A stretch of 64,000 nucleotides of DNA from an uncultured Spirochaetales bacterium (GTDB taxonomy: Bacteria; UBP6; UBA1177), in assembly GCA_902774115.1 (NCBI GenBank), contig CACYHH010000001.1, forward strand, positions 310,001 to 374,000. The letters run 5' to 3'. Below are positions 50,999-60,040 of this stretch, piece after piece. The position numbers were made by a program, and so were the translations under genes. Under the pieces are notes generated by a model that saw only the letters and a program-made list of their open reading frames with translations, made no database searches and was not told where the DNA came from. The number at the start of each line of letters is the position of its first letter. Position 1 is the stretch's first letter.

Positions 50999-52537
50999 AT
51001 GTCGAAATACGTTCTCGGTATCGATCTTGGAACTTCGACCACAACGGTCGCTGTCGTTCAGGACGGTCTTTCAACTGTTATTCCCATTCCCGGAGAGGAA
51101 GAAGACAAAATAATGCCTTCGGTCGTCTCTTTTGTTAATGAAGGCAGAAATATCATAGTCGGAAAGAAGGCTAAGGATATGCGGCACCTGAATCCAGTAA
51201 ACACGATTTACAGCATAAAAAGGATCATCGGCCGCAACTTCAGCCATCCTGAAACTATAAAATATGCCAGAAAGTTCCCTTATAAAGTTGTGGGCGGAAA
51301 GAACGACTCTGTAGAAATAGAGATATACGGCAAACGCATTACGCCGCAGATAATATCTTCTCTCGTTCTGAAAAAGGCTAAAAAGGCGGCTGCGGAATAT
51401 CTGGGCGAAGAAGTCGTCGATGCGGTTATTACCGTTCCGGCGAACTACAACGAGGCTCAGAGGCGTGCGACCCAGGAAGCGGGACAGCTTGCAGGGCTCA
51501 ATGTTCTCCGCATAATAAACGAGCCGACGGCAGCAGCTCTGGCTTACGGTTTCGGCAGCAACAGAGATGAAAAAATCGCCGTTTTCGATTTCGGCGGCGG
51601 AACTTTTGATATCACCGTTCTCGAAGTCAGGGACAACGTTTTCGAAGTCCTTTCGACTGCCGGCAACAGTTTCCTGGGCGGCGACGACATCGATGCTGCT
51701 ATCGTTCAGTTCATGATGTACGACATCGAAGTCAACTACGGTGTCAAAGTTTCGATGAACAGCGAAATGATGACAGTTTTCCTTGCCGAAGCCGAACGTA
51801 TAAAGATCGCCCTTTCAACTCAGGACAAGATCAAAGTTCTCATACGCAGCATGATCCCGCTCGGAGAGGAAAGATTTGCCGATTACGAAAGAGTCATTGA
51901 CAGAGAGCTTTTCAATCAGATCATCGATCCGATAGTCTCTCAGGCTTTCGATATCTGCCGCGATGCGATGGAAAGTGCCCATCTTGATGTTTCGGCTCTT
52001 GACGCGGTTATTCTTGTCGGCGGTTCGTCGAAGATCCCGCGAGTTCAGGAGCGCGTTTCAGAATTTTTTAAACAGCAGCCTTATTTCGGCATTGAGTCCG
52101 TACTTGTCATCGCGATGGGTGCGAGCATCATGGGTAATTCGCTCATCAGTGATTACAGTGATCAGGCACCGGTTCTGCTTGACGTTGTGCCGCTTTCGAT
52201 CGGTGTCGGCAGCGTAGGTGACTACATTGAAATATTGGTCGAAAAGAATGAACCTCTTCCCCTTGAAAGAACCAACATTTTTACGAATGCGGCAGACGAT
52301 GTAGATTCTGTAAAGATCGAAATTTATCAGGGCAACGCAAAAAGCAAGCGTGAATCGCATCTGATGGGAGAACTTACGCTTTCTGAAATGAGAAAGGCAA
52401 AACGAGGGGAACTCAAGATTGAGGTAAAATTCGAGATCGATACGAACGGCGTTCTCAACGTCAGCGCTGTTGATCTTGATACTGGAAGAATGCAAAAAAT
52501 TTCATTGAATATTCTTGGTTTGGAGCAACGCCAATGA
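50999..52537 (+). CDS. Short Hsp70 (DnaK-like) chaperone
   Basis: 512 residues. ATPase domain is complete: [14 protein letters not shown] (phosphate 1), [57 protein letters not shown] (phosphate 2) and [14 protein letters not shown] (adenosine). The substrate-binding beta domain is recognisable ([12 protein letters not shown]...[19 protein letters not shown]), but the helical lid found in canonical DnaK (~640 residues) is absent. It overlaps by four bases a J-domain protein, its likely partner. Probably a specialised Hsp70 rather than the main DnaK. Confidence 0.9.
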   Translation: MSKYVLGIDLGTSTTTVAVVQDGLSTVIPIPGEEEDKIMPSVVSFVNEGRNIIVGKKAKDMRHLNPVNTIYSIKRIIGRNFSHPETIKYARKFPYKVVGGKNDSVEIEIYGKRITPQIISSLVLKKAKKAAAEYLGEEVVDAVITVPANYNEAQRRATQEAGQLAGLNVLRIINEPTAAALAYGFGSNRDEKIAVFDFGGGTFDITVLEVRDNVFEVLSTAGNSFLGGDDIDAAIVQFMMYDIEVNYGVKVSMNSEMMTVFLAEAERIKIALSTQDKIKVLIRSMIPLGEERFADYERVIDRELFNQIIDPIVSQAFDICRDAMESAHLDVSALDAVILVGGSSKIPRVQERVSEFFKQQPYFGIESVLVIAMGASIMGNSLISDYSDQAPVLLDVVPLSIGVGSVGDYIEILVEKNEPLPLERTNIFTNAADDVDSVKIEIYQGNAKSKRESHLMGELTLSEMRKAKRGELKIEVKFEIDTNGVLNVSAVDLDTGRMQKISLNILGLEQRQ

Positions 52538-53430
52538 GAAAAAAGATAGCAATCCTTATGAAAGACGAAAAGTATTTGAAATTATTAGAGAAATTCTTGA
52601 TCTCAAAAATCAATGACTGTGAATGCTTCATCACGCAGGATGTGAAAGAGCTGCTTACCGAAAATCTGGAGAGCTACGACACGCTCATCGTTTCTTCGGT
52701 TCTGTCGGAAGGGATCTGGCTTAAAGCTCTGCCGGTTATCCGTAAAGCGAAAAGTTTCATTCTTTTAGCTGTTTCGGAAGGTCCGGAACTCAATGCCGAC
52801 ATCGCTGCAAAATATGGTGCGGCAGCGTTTTTCAAACTGCCTCTCAACAGTGAACTGTTCCTTGCAAAAGTTAAGGAAATAGTCGAAAGCGGAGCTGAAA
52901 AAGCAAAGATTCCGACCGCCGTTTCGGTCGATATGCTTGAAGAAATCTCCTATTTCTCAGAAAATATGGACAGTTATGACTACTATACGTTTTTCGGTCT
53001 GCCGCAGAATGCGTCTCTCGCAGACATCAAGAAAAAATATATCGCTATGGCGAGAAAGTATCACCCTGACAAATTCAGGAACATTCCTGCCGACATAAGG
53101 GAAAAGGCTTACGATATAACGAAGCGCGCAAATGAAGCATACTCCGTGCTGATGAATCCTTCGAGAAAGGTTATTTATGACAAGATGCTCAAGGAAAATC
53201 CCGATGCGAAACGCTTCGATTTCAGAATAAAAGTGTCATACAACGAAACGCCGGAAGATACGATTCAGAACAATCAGGCGCGCCGTTTTGCAATTCTTGC
53301 GACAAAAGCCATTGAAGTCGGTGATTACAAGTCGGCGCTGACGCAGCTCAAAATGGCGGCTTCGATGGAAAAGAACAACGCCTATATAGACCGTCTTATC
53401 GAGGAAGTCAGTCAGAAAATATCAAAGTAA
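52534..53430 (+). CDS. Pseudo-receiver/J-domain co-chaperone
   Basis: 298 residues. Residues 1-~125 follow a response-regulator receiver pattern ([52 protein letters not shown]), but the position of the phospho-acceptor Asp in beta-3 reads Ser-Ser, so it is probably not phosphorylated. Residues ~149-215 form a J domain with the essential HPD in [11 protein letters not shown]. The C-terminal ~70 residues are TPR-like ([36 protein letters not shown]). It should stimulate the ATPase of the Hsp70 encoded just upstream (ATGA overlap). Its pseudo-receiver may bind a client or localise the pair. Confidence 0.85.
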   Translation: MRKKIAILMKDEKYLKLLEKFLISKINDCECFITQDVKELLTENLESYDTLIVSSVLSEGIWLKALPVIRKAKSFILLAVSEGPELNADIAAKYGAAAFFKLPLNSELFLAKVKEIVESGAEKAKIPTAVSVDMLEEISYFSENMDSYDYYTFFGLPQNASLADIKKKYIAMARKYHPDKFRNIPADIREKAYDITKRANEAYSVLMNPSRKVIYDKMLKENPDAKRFDFRIKVSYNETPEDTIQNNQARRFAILATKAIEVGDYKSALTQLKMAASMEKNNAYIDRLIEEVSQKISK

Positions 53431-53441
53431 AGGCCTGATAA

Positions 53442-54197
53442 ATGAATGAATACTGCATTAAATACGGATTGAATGAAGATCGTCTGCCGCAGCATGTCGC
53501 AATCATCATGGACGGTAACGGACGCTGGGCCAAAAAGCGGCTCTGGAACCGGCTGGTAGGGCATAGAGCCGGAGCGGATGCGGTCGATGCAATTACTACG
53601 ATATGCCGCGAAATAGGGGTGAAATACCTGACACTTTACGCCTTTTCGACAGAAAACTGGAACCGTCCGGAATCGGAAGTCTCAGGTCTGATGGAGCTTT
53701 TTAAAGATTATCTCGTTTCCAAAAAGAATCTGCTTATCGAGAAAAACATAAGGCTCAATATCATCGGGAGCAAGGAGAAATTTTCGCCAGGACTGCTAAA
53801 ACTTATGAAAGAAACCATAGCAGAAACGGAAAAATATGATCCGAAAATGACCCTTACGCTCGCACTCAGCTACGGCTCGCGCCAGGAAATCACGCAGGCT
53901 GTAAGAAAAATCGCTCAAAAAGTCGCGGCGAATGAGATAATTCCCGAAAATATCGACGAAAAACTGATTTCAGAAAACCTCTACACATTCAATATGCCCG
54001 ATCCCGACCTCGTTATCCGGACAAGCGGCGAATACAGAATTTCCAACTATCTTCTCTGGCAGATAGCCTATTCCGAATTCTACTTCACCGACACACTCTG
54101 GCCCGATTTCAACAAAGACGAGTTCATCAAAGCCCTCAAGGACTTCGCCGGAAGGGAACGCCGCTTCGGCAAAACCGGCGACCAGGTGAAAGGGTAG
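53442..54197 (+). CDS. uppS: Undecaprenyl diphosphate synthase
   Basis: 251 residues. Cis-prenyltransferase motifs IIMDGNGRWAKKR, GHRAGADAVDAI, LTLYAFSTENWNRPESEVSGLM and PDLVIRTSGEYRISNYLLWQIAYSEFYF are intact. It makes the C55 lipid carrier for peptidoglycan and O-antigen precursors. Length is normal. It follows the J-domain gene by 11 bases and is the last housekeeping gene before an AT-rich accessory region. Confidence 0.95.
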   Translation: MNEYCIKYGLNEDRLPQHVAIIMDGNGRWAKKRLWNRLVGHRAGADAVDAITTICREIGVKYLTLYAFSTENWNRPESEVSGLMELFKDYLVSKKNLLIEKNIRLNIIGSKEKFSPGLLKLMKETIAETEKYDPKMTLTLALSYGSRQEITQAVRKIAQKVAANEIIPENIDEKLISENLYTFNMPDPDLVIRTSGEYRISNYLLWQIAYSEFYFTDTLWPDFNKDEFIKALKDFAGRERRFGKTGDQVKG

Positions 54198-54200
54198 GGA

Positions 54201-54494
54201 TTAACGCTTTTTCTTAAGATTTTCAGTTGAAATATAAGAAATAGGCTGGCTTTCATAAGAATATTTCGGTGCTTCTTTGCCGAAAGCAAGGAATTCTGCA
54301 GGGAAAAAGTCAAGAGCTTTTGCCAGTCTGTTGATCAAATCAATTGTTGCAGCCGATCTGCCGTTTTCGACTTCGGAAATATATCCGCGGTCGATACCGC
54401 TCAGACGTGAAAGTTCTTCCTGACACATTTTTCTGCATTTTCTTAAGAATTTCAGCCTTCTTCCGAATTCTTCACGGATGTCGATATTTGTCAC
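54201..54494 (-). CDS. XRE-type helix-turn-helix regulator
   Basis: 97 residues. N-terminal HTH_3 domain: FGRRLKFLRKCRKMCQEELSRLSGIDRGYISEVENGRSAATIDLINRLAKALDFFPAEF. The C-terminal ~25 residues are short and basic (ENLKKKR). Such small regulators often control neighbouring or mobile genes. It is convergent with uppS and stands at the edge of the accessory island, so it may regulate it, though this is a guess from position. Confidence 0.85.
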   Translation of the reverse strand: MTNIDIREEFGRRLKFLRKCRKMCQEELSRLSGIDRGYISEVENGRSAATIDLINRLAKALDFFPAEFLAFGKEAPKYSYESQPISYISTENLKKKR

Positions 54495-54804
54495 AGTTCT
54501 TTACCTCAAAAATCAAAAAAAGCAGCTGATATTGTAATAATTTACTTAGGCAAGTCAACGGTTTTCTTCAGGTGTGATGCGGCATAACCCAAAGACAGAA
54601 CAAATTGAAACACACTTATTTTATCAAATCGTTTTTTTTTTTTTTGAATTTGCATTAGATTTTTCTTTATAAACAGTGGCATGACAGATTCAGATAATGA
54701 ATTTTGCCGGTATTTTTTTTGTTGAATAAAACCGACAGCTGAGTATATAGAAGTGATTCTTTTGTTCAAAATTGAAAGTTCGTTGTTTTTAGAGGAGTCG
54801 AGTG
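54495..54804. other. AT-rich 310-base gap with a long T run
   Basis: No coding region seen. Contains a run of 14 Ts at about 54632-54645 and the likely promoter regions of both the XRE gene (minus) and the DUF1566-like gene (plus). Confidence 0.5.
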
Positions 54805-55215
54805 ATGAACAGAAATGACAATAATATTGTTAATTCAGACAAAATATCCGCCTTGTATGCAAATTTTATCGACAGAGGCGACTACATAGAACTAGTGCAT
54901 CCGATCGCCTCAATCAGGATGATCCAGAAGGGTATGGCTCCGAACGCCATGAACTGGCACGAAGCTGTGTGTTACGCAAAAAATTTAAATTTAGGCGGCT
55001 TCACCGACTGGCATCTTCCCACAATCGAAGAACTAAAAGAAATCTACACAATTCAAAAAATCTGCGGGATCGAAAAATCTGACGATTCATGGTTCTGGTC
55101 ATCAACAGACTCAGAAAATGATCCCGGATCAGCCTGTTTTCTAGGCTTTTTCAAAGGCATTGGCGGCTGCAGCGACAAAGGGCAAAGTTTCGGCTGCGTC
55201 AGGTGCGTGAGATAG
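54805..55215 (+). CDS. DUF1566-like protein, paralogue 1
   Basis: 136 residues; ATG at 54805 seven bases after GAGGAG (an adjoining GTG at 54802 is less well placed). The core reads FIDRGDYIELVHPIASIRMIQK... NWHEAVCYAKNLNLGGFTDWHLPTIEELKEIYTIQKICGI...WFWSSTDS...GCVRCVR, which matches the DUF1566/Lcl C-terminal domain, a C-type-lectin-like fold. No signal peptide is evident. The gene at 59179-59799 has the same domain with matching ends (GDYIEL...CVR). Function unknown; binding of proteins or glycans is inferred from the fold. Confidence 0.8.
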   Translation: MNRNDNNIVNSDKISALYANFIDRGDYIELVHPIASIRMIQKGMAPNAMNWHEAVCYAKNLNLGGFTDWHLPTIEELKEIYTIQKICGIEKSDDSWFWSSTDSENDPGSACFLGFFKGIGGCSDKGQSFGCVRCVR

Positions 55216-55485
55216 AAAATTATTGTGTTCCGCTGTCGCAGGTTAAATTGGAAAAAATCGCAAGTCTAAAAATTCCCATATTTTTCGTAAATCACAATCA
55301 TTATAAAGAGTTAGCAAGTATCTTATAAGATGCTGTGATTTTTTTGTTGACTTTGTCCGACATTTTTGATTTAAAGCGATGTTTTTTTTGTTGGTTATAT
55401 CCAGCATTTTGATTCGTTGAATTTTTAGATGACTATGGCAAAAGTTGTGGTCGATTTATTAATTAATTTTTCCATGGAGGGAAAG

Positions 55486-55767
55486 ATGAAAAAGTTTTTT
55501 AAAGTTCTTTTTGTCAGTCTTGTTCTTTCAGGTTGCTTGTTTGGCTCTATTTATGCCAGTGCTGTTACTTTTTCCTGTAAAACTGTCAGTTCCGCAATGA
55601 TTAGTGGTGTCGGAGAGGCGGAACGAAAAGGCATCAGCGATGCAAAAATGGATTGCAGGAATCATTCCAAAAGGTCAAGGAATCCTTATTCACCAGGCTC
55701 CCGAGAATATCAAGCATATCAGGAAGCCTATGACAGAACTTACCACAACTGTAAAAGAGCAAGATAA
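55486..55767 (+). CDS. Small secreted Cys-containing protein
   Basis: 93 residues. ATG at 55486 follows GGAGGG. Signal peptide MKKFFKVLFVSLVLSGCLFGSIYASA with probable cleavage before VTFSC; a lipobox at LSGC is an alternative. The mature part has three cysteines and a Tyr/Ser/Arg-rich segment (RSRNPYSPGSREYQAYQEAYDRTYHNC). No family recognised. Part of the AT-rich secreted-protein island. Confidence 0.7.
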   Translation: MKKFFKVLFVSLVLSGCLFGSIYASAVTFSCKTVSSAMISGVGEAERKGISDAKMDCRNHSKRSRNPYSPGSREYQAYQEAYDRTYHNCKRAR

Positions 55768-55791
55768 ATTTACTATTTAAAGGAGAGAAAA

Positions 55792-56166
55792 ATGAAAAAA
55801 ATTTTGGTTTTTGGTTTGGTCTTTTTCAGTTTTTTCATGATTTTTGCTTATAGTGGTAATTATGATGCTTACTGTGAGTTTGACAATCACAGCGATTCTC
55901 AGTATCACGAAGCTTCTAAAAAGATGAAATTATCAGATGCCAATAAATATTGTGATAACTTGGGGTCAGGATGGCGCTTGGCAACTATATGCGAATTAAG
56001 ATGGCGAGGAAACTGCTCTGCCATGAATGGTTGTTGGTCTGCTGAACAGTTAAAATTTCAGGGTAGCTGTTCAGAAGAAGAAAATGACAGTGGTAAAAGA
56101 AGCTACTATTGTAGAGCTGCTCGTGGTTGGGATAATCATGAAAATCAAGTGATCTGCGCTAAATAA
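55792..56166 (+). CDS. Small secreted DUF1566-like protein
   Basis: 124 residues; AAGGAG before the ATG. Signal peptide MKKILVFGLVFFSFFMIFAYS. The mature part (YHEASKKMKLSDANKYCDNLGSGWRLATICELR, then CWSAEQLK...YYCRAARGW) follows the DUF1566/lectin-like pattern with W-R-L-(P/A)-T and several cysteines. Starts 24 bases after the previous gene. Function unknown. Confidence 0.7.
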   Translation: MKKILVFGLVFFSFFMIFAYSGNYDAYCEFDNHSDSQYHEASKKMKLSDANKYCDNLGSGWRLATICELRWRGNCSAMNGCWSAEQLKFQGSCSEEENDSGKRSYYCRAARGWDNHENQVICAK

Positions 56167-56183
56167 TACAAATGGAGGAAAAG

Positions 56184-56441
56184 ATGAAAAAGTTTTTGTT
56201 TGGTTTGGCAATTTTCCTTTGTACGGCATCGGTATTTGCATGCAGCGGAAAGTATATATTACTCGCAGATGGCGGTAATCAATATTGCTTTGAAAGTTGT
56301 GGAGACGCAAAATCCTATGCTGCAAGTTTACTGAGGAGTGGTAGAGCAAAATCTGTCAGAATTGATACGAGATCTGGTAAATGGATAAGCCAAGACGCAT
56401 GTTCTGGGAAAACATATACCTCTGCAGATGAGATCCACTAA
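56184..56441 (+). CDS. Small secreted Cys protein, tandem copy 1
   Basis: 85 residues from 56184; the in-frame ATG at 56172 is part of the GGAGG site. Signal peptide to about TASVFA, then a mature protein beginning CSGKYILLADGG with four cysteines. Nearly the whole C-terminal half is identical to copy 2 (SVRIDTRSGKWISQDACSG). If the first Cys were lipidated three would remain; four suit two disulfides after signal peptidase I. No family recognised. Confidence 0.75.
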   Translation: MKKFLFGLAIFLCTASVFACSGKYILLADGGNQYCFESCGDAKSYAASLLRSGRAKSVRIDTRSGKWISQDACSGKTYTSADEIH

Positions 56442-56537
56442 AGGTCTGTTATAAATTTGTATGAGAAATAAAAAAGATTTGTTCCGTATAAAATGTAGTT
56501 TTGTTTATTATTAAACTTTTTTTCAATGGAGAAAAAA

Positions 56538-56795
56538 ATGAAAAAATTTTTGTTTGCTTTGGCAATTTTGGCTTGTACGGCATCAGTATTTGCATGTGGC
56601 GGAAAGTATGTGGTACTCGTAGATGGTAAATCTCAACAGTGTTTTGATAATTGCGGAGACGCAAAATCCTACGCTGCAAGATTACTGATGAGCGGCAAAG
56701 CAAAATCTGTCAGAATTGATACGAGATCGGGTAAATGGATTAGCCAAGATGCATGTTCAGGAATGACGTATACATCAGCAGATGAGATCCACTAA
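56538..56795 (+). CDS. Small secreted Cys protein, tandem copy 2
   Basis: 85 residues from 56538, after the GGAG-bearing ATG at 56526. Closely similar to the gene 97 bases upstream across its whole length, with the same four cysteines and the identical end TYTSADEIH. Differences cluster in the N-terminal mature part (YVVLVDGKSQQCFDNC against YILLADGGNQYCFESC). A recent tandem duplication. Confidence 0.75.
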   Translation: MKKFLFALAILACTASVFACGGKYVVLVDGKSQQCFDNCGDAKSYAARLLMSGKAKSVRIDTRSGKWISQDACSGMTYTSADEIH

Positions 56796-56824
56796 TATCC
56801 AATATAAACTGTAAATAATTTGAT

Positions 56825-56865
56825 AATCCCGATGCTGTTTTTTGTGATAGTATCGGGATTTTTTC
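56825..56865 (+). terminator. Rho-independent terminator after the tandem pair
   Basis: AATCCCGAT (56825-56833) pairs with ATCGGGATT (56852-56860), followed by Ts. Confidence 0.75.
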
Positions 56866-56881
56866 TTATGGAGACATCATT

Positions 56882-58261
56882 ATGAATAAAAAATGTTTAT
56901 TTATTTTACCATTGTTTTTTCTGAGTACTGCTTGTGCAACCATGGATTTCATTGTTGGATACGGTGGTTCCGCAATCAGAACAGGTGTTTCTGCTCTTGT
57001 TTCAAAAAGCGGTATAGATCAAACTCAAAGCGGAAAGGATTATGAGGCTCAAGCAAATAACACCAATAAACATCTTGAAGATGAAATCGCAAAGTTAGAG
57101 CAAGAAAAGAAAGAAAATCCTGAAAAAGCAGCCTACTATGACGAAGAAATCAGAAGAAGAAATTCACAAAAACAAGAAACGAAAATGTCTGCTGCTATCT
57201 TCAACATTCTTGGAATTTCAGAAGATGAACAAGAACTAGGAAGACAATTATCCTCAGGCGATAAATATGATAGGCGTAATGTCATTATAAAGACAAGTCT
57301 AAAAACAGTGGCTCAAGTTCAAAGCAAATCAGAGCTTGGATCAAAAAATGAAGAAATATGGAATGCCATCGGAATTGCTTTGACAAGTTCAGAAGTAAAA
57401 ATCTCTTGTGACAAAGAAATCAATAAATCTAAAACTCCACAAGAAAAGAAGCAAGCTCTTGACAACTGCAGAAAAAAACTTGCGGCTTCTATAAAGGATA
57501 TTGCTCAAAAAGAGCAAGAACGAAGTGCTAGATTGGCACAAATTGAAAAAGCTAAAATAGAAGAAATGAATGCAGAGGCGGAGAATCGTCTAAAAATGTC
57601 CCCCCAAGAGGCACAACAATATGCCAATGCTTCTGAAGAAGAAATAGCAGCTTGGATCAAACAAACATGGACAGATGAAGATTTTACCAAAGAAATTGAA
57701 GAAGATGTTAAAATATATGATATTGTGGCTCAACATTTAATTGATGCAGAGGAACGCAGAAAAGCCGACGAAGAAAAGAGAAATCGTGAAATTGCTGAAG
57801 AAGTAAACGAAAACGAAAATGAAGAGGTGGAAGAAGTTGAAGAAACAGATGTGGAATCAAATGAACAAATATACGAGACTGAATCCAAAAACTATAGGAC
57901 AAATGGGAGACAAAATGCAATAGAAGCTATTAATCAAACCCAGGTCAATTCATATAGAATCAATTCTTTCGAATTGACTCAAGAACAAAAGAATTCTCTC
58001 GATGATGTAGCTAAATTGTTATCTGATAATGAGGATTTGTCGATAACTATAATAGGCCATACCTGCAGTATGGGATCTTCCTACGTCAATAAATTGGTTG
58101 GAAAGAAAAGAGCGGAATCAGCAAAAAAATATCTAGTAAAAAAGGGAGTGTCTGCAAACCGGATTTCTGTATCAACTAAAGGTAAAAACGAACCAATCGA
58201 CTCAAACGATACACTGGAAGGTCGACAGGCAAACAGAAGAATTGAATTTAGAGTAGATTAG
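56882..58261 (+). CDS. OmpA-domain lipoprotein with long coiled-coil
   Basis: 459 residues. Lipoprotein signal ending STACAT. The central ~280 residues are charged and helical, with repeats of K/E/Q (HLEDEIAKLEQEKKENPEKAAYYDEEIRRRN, IAQKEQERSARLAQIEKAKIEEMNAEAE), and an acidic stretch (EEVNENENEEVEEVEETD). The C-terminal ~110 residues are an OmpA/MotB peptidoglycan-binding domain: LTQEQKNSLDDVAKLL, ITIIGHTCSMGSSYVNKLVGKKRAESAKKYLVKKGVSANRI and GRQANRRIEFRVD. An envelope anchor spanning lipid membrane and cell wall. Codon use is AT-rich. Confidence 0.88.
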   Translation: MNKKCLFILPLFFLSTACATMDFIVGYGGSAIRTGVSALVSKSGIDQTQSGKDYEAQANNTNKHLEDEIAKLEQEKKENPEKAAYYDEEIRRRNSQKQETKMSAAIFNILGISEDEQELGRQLSSGDKYDRRNVIIKTSLKTVAQVQSKSELGSKNEEIWNAIGIALTSSEVKISCDKEINKSKTPQEKKQALDNCRKKLAASIKDIAQKEQERSARLAQIEKAKIEEMNAEAENRLKMSPQEAQQYANASEEEIAAWIKQTWTDEDFTKEIEEDVKIYDIVAQHLIDAEERRKADEEKRNREIAEEVNENENEEVEEVEETDVESNEQIYETESKNYRTNGRQNAIEAINQTQVNSYRINSFELTQEQKNSLDDVAKLLSDNEDLSITIIGHTCSMGSSYVNKLVGKKRAESAKKYLVKKGVSANRISVSTKGKNEPIDSNDTLEGRQANRRIEFRVD

Positions 58262-58281
58262 TAACAATAAGAATTGCTACC

Positions 58282-58976
58282 GTGAAAAATCTCATACTTT
58301 TTTTCTTATCATTTCTATTTTTCCTTTCATGCGCTTCACAAAACATCGGTAGTCATTATACCGCTTCGTTGCAATATACAAACAAGGAACGCGTTTTAGC
58401 AATCCAGTTGCCAGACATTCCGCAGTTAGGTTCTGAGGCATCAGATTCTGATTTCAAAACATTGCATGAGTTTCAGAAGAATCGCACAAAAGATGAGTGT
58501 GAAGCCGCAAAGAAAGACGCGAAGTATGGATTCACTGAAATGTTTCCTGCTCAAAAAGCCTTTTATGAAGGCTTGACTCAAGAACAACGCGCATTTGTTG
58601 ATTCAATCGGAGAAGAAACCCTGACAGTAGTAAGAATCGTTAAGGAAAAGTTTGTCCGGCAGAGACCTTACGAAGCTGATTCCACGCTTGAACCTTGCAT
58701 AAACCGTTCCAAGACAGTAAGCAGATCCTATCCCAGCGGTCATACAGCCTACGCTTATGTTTACGCGCTTTTCATGGCAGAAATTATGCCGCAAAGCGTT
58801 CGGAATTTCTGAAACGGGCAGAAGAAATCGGTAAGAGCCGTATACTCTGAGGAGTTCACTACCCTTCTGATGTTGCCGCCGGACGCATTCTAGCCGAAGC
58901 GCTCTTCACGCAGTTCATGCAGAGCAAATTATTCCGCGAAAAAATAGACACCTATAATCACAGGAGAAAACAATGA
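58282..58976 (+). pseudogene. Broken PAP2-family acid phosphatase
   Basis: An intact reading frame of 176 residues ends early at 58812. It carries a lipoprotein-like signal (FLSCAS), then the PAP2 motifs K-x6-RP (KFVRQRPYE) and PSGH (SRSYPSGHTAYAYVYALFMAE). The third motif, S-R-...-H-Y-P-S-D, is found only after a shift of one base near 58794 (AAA run) and then contains an in-frame TGA at 58848-58850: KRSEFLKRAEEIGKSRIL-stop-GVHYPSDVAAGRILAEALF...NHRRKQ. Two lesions make a decayed gene more likely than an expressed one. The class A nonspecific acid phosphatase is the closest type I know. Confidence 0.8.
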
Positions 58977-59062
58977 AAAATCTTTTTATTTTAACACTAT
59001 TTTTGACCGCAATGTTTTTGAGTGTCGGTTGTTGTGAAACCGGTAGTCACAAATGTGTATAA
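58973..59062 (+). CDS. 29-residue lipoprotein-like peptide
   Basis: ATG at 58973 overlaps the decayed PAP2 frame and has AGGAG seven bases upstream. Product MKNLFILTLFLTAMFLSVGC plus CETGSHKCV: a complete lipoprotein signal with almost no mature part. It could be a lysis-type or entry-exclusion-like peptide, but in this eroded context it is more likely the stump of a longer lipoprotein gene. Confidence 0.45.
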   Translation: MKNLFILTLFLTAMFLSVGCCETGSHKCV

Positions 59063-59178
59063 TGGTCAAGCATTTCTGGACAAAAAAATCCTCCAAAAAA
59101 GCGTTCTTTTTATTGCAAAATATATTTCTTTAAGTAAATTACCTCGTTTTTTTTGGTATGACGCTGAAGGAGAACGGA

Positions 59179-59799
59179 ATGTTGTTGAAATGGAAGCTCT
59201 CTAAAATTCTCTCTAAAGACAAAGAGGCTAACAAAGATCTTGACGAATGGATGCACAAACAGGTCGATGAGAAAAAACAGCAGGAAGAGGAAAAGAAGGC
59301 AGAGGATATAAAAAAGGCCGCTGTAAAAAAGAGTTCGTTCGGTGCCGCTCCGCGCGAATGGACGGGGGAGGACGAAGATGAGGCGGATACTTTTTTCGTA
59401 AACCGTATGGCTGCGGATAATGCTGCAGGGGAGGGCGACCTCTATGCGCCGTCCAATTTCAGGGACAAAGGTGACTATATTGAACTTGTGAAGCCGATAG
59501 GCTCTATAACAATGATAGAAAAGACTGCCTTCGGCTTTCTTCTTTCGTGGAAAGACGCGATGCTTTATGCAAAAACGGTGATTAAAGGCGGTTTCTGGGA
59601 CTGGCGTGTTCCGACAAAAGATGAAATGATCACGATATATAAAATCAAGGATATCTGCGGAATAAACAAGTGCGACGACTGGTTCTGGACATCTACCGAG
59701 TGTGATGATTTTTTGGGTGCATACCGTATAAGTTTATACGGCGGTTATGTCAGCAGCGGCACGAAGTCCGGAAAATATTATGTCCGCTGTGTAAGGTAG
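59179..59799 (+). CDS. DUF1566-like protein, paralogue 2
   Basis: 206 residues from the ATG at 59179 (AAGGAG seven bases upstream). A charged, helical N-terminal region (KDKEANKDLDEWMHKQVDEKKQQEEEKKAEDIKKA) is followed by an acidic linker and a domain homologous to the 54805-55215 protein: GDYIELVKPIGSITMIEK, SWKDAMLYAKTVIKGGFWDWRVPTKDEMITIYKIKDICGI, DWFWTSTE and YYVRCVR. No signal peptide, so probably cytoplasmic like its paralogue. The two copies flank the secreted-protein island. Function unknown. Confidence 0.8.
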   Translation: MLLKWKLSKILSKDKEANKDLDEWMHKQVDEKKQQEEEKKAEDIKKAAVKKSSFGAAPREWTGEDEDEADTFFVNRMAADNAAGEGDLYAPSNFRDKGDYIELVKPIGSITMIEKTAFGFLLSWKDAMLYAKTVIKGGFWDWRVPTKDEMITIYKIKDICGINKCDDWFWTSTECDDFLGAYRISLYGGYVSSGTKSGKYYVRCVR

Positions 59800-59853
59800 C
59801 GTTTCCCTGAAAAGATATTTCTTCTGAAATTTTCTAATTACATCAAAAAACAG

Positions 59854-59877
59854 ACCGGCTTTAAGATCCGGTTTTTC
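59854..59877 (+). terminator. Terminator-like hairpin after the DUF1566-like gene
   Basis: ACCGG (59854-59858) and CCGGT (59868-59872) with five Ts after. Confidence 0.5.
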
Positions 59878-59980
59878 TGAAAAACAATGCCGTAGAGGAA
59901 TTCACCTGTGTCTTGAGTGCAGAAAATATCCTTAAATTTCAAGTATATATGTAAAAATAATATTTTTTTTAAAAAAAGTG

Positions 59981-60035
59981 TTGCTTTTGTGGTGCGTTTG
60001 TGGTAACAGAGGGTGGTTTTGTGTTGCTCAGTGGT
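59981..60035 (+). promoter_or_regulatory. mraZ promoter and probable MraZ operator
   Basis: TTGCTT (59981-59986) and TAACAG (60004-60009) with a 17-base spacer are overlapped by GTGGT boxes at 59989, 60000, 60013 and 60031. MraZ binds tandem GTGG-type boxes upstream of its own gene in other bacteria; spacing here (11, 13, 18) is less regular than usual. Confidence 0.55.
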
Positions 60036-60040
60036 AAAAG

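Noticed and set aside
58848-58850. TGA in the PAP2 gene as a selenocysteine codon
   Set aside because: A separate frameshift is needed just upstream and no hairpin of the usual kind follows the TGA, so decay is simpler.
54805-59799. Diversity-generating retroelement, since DUF1566-like domains share the C-type-lectin fold of known variable proteins
   Set aside because: No reverse transcriptase and no template/variable repeat pair is visible in the window.
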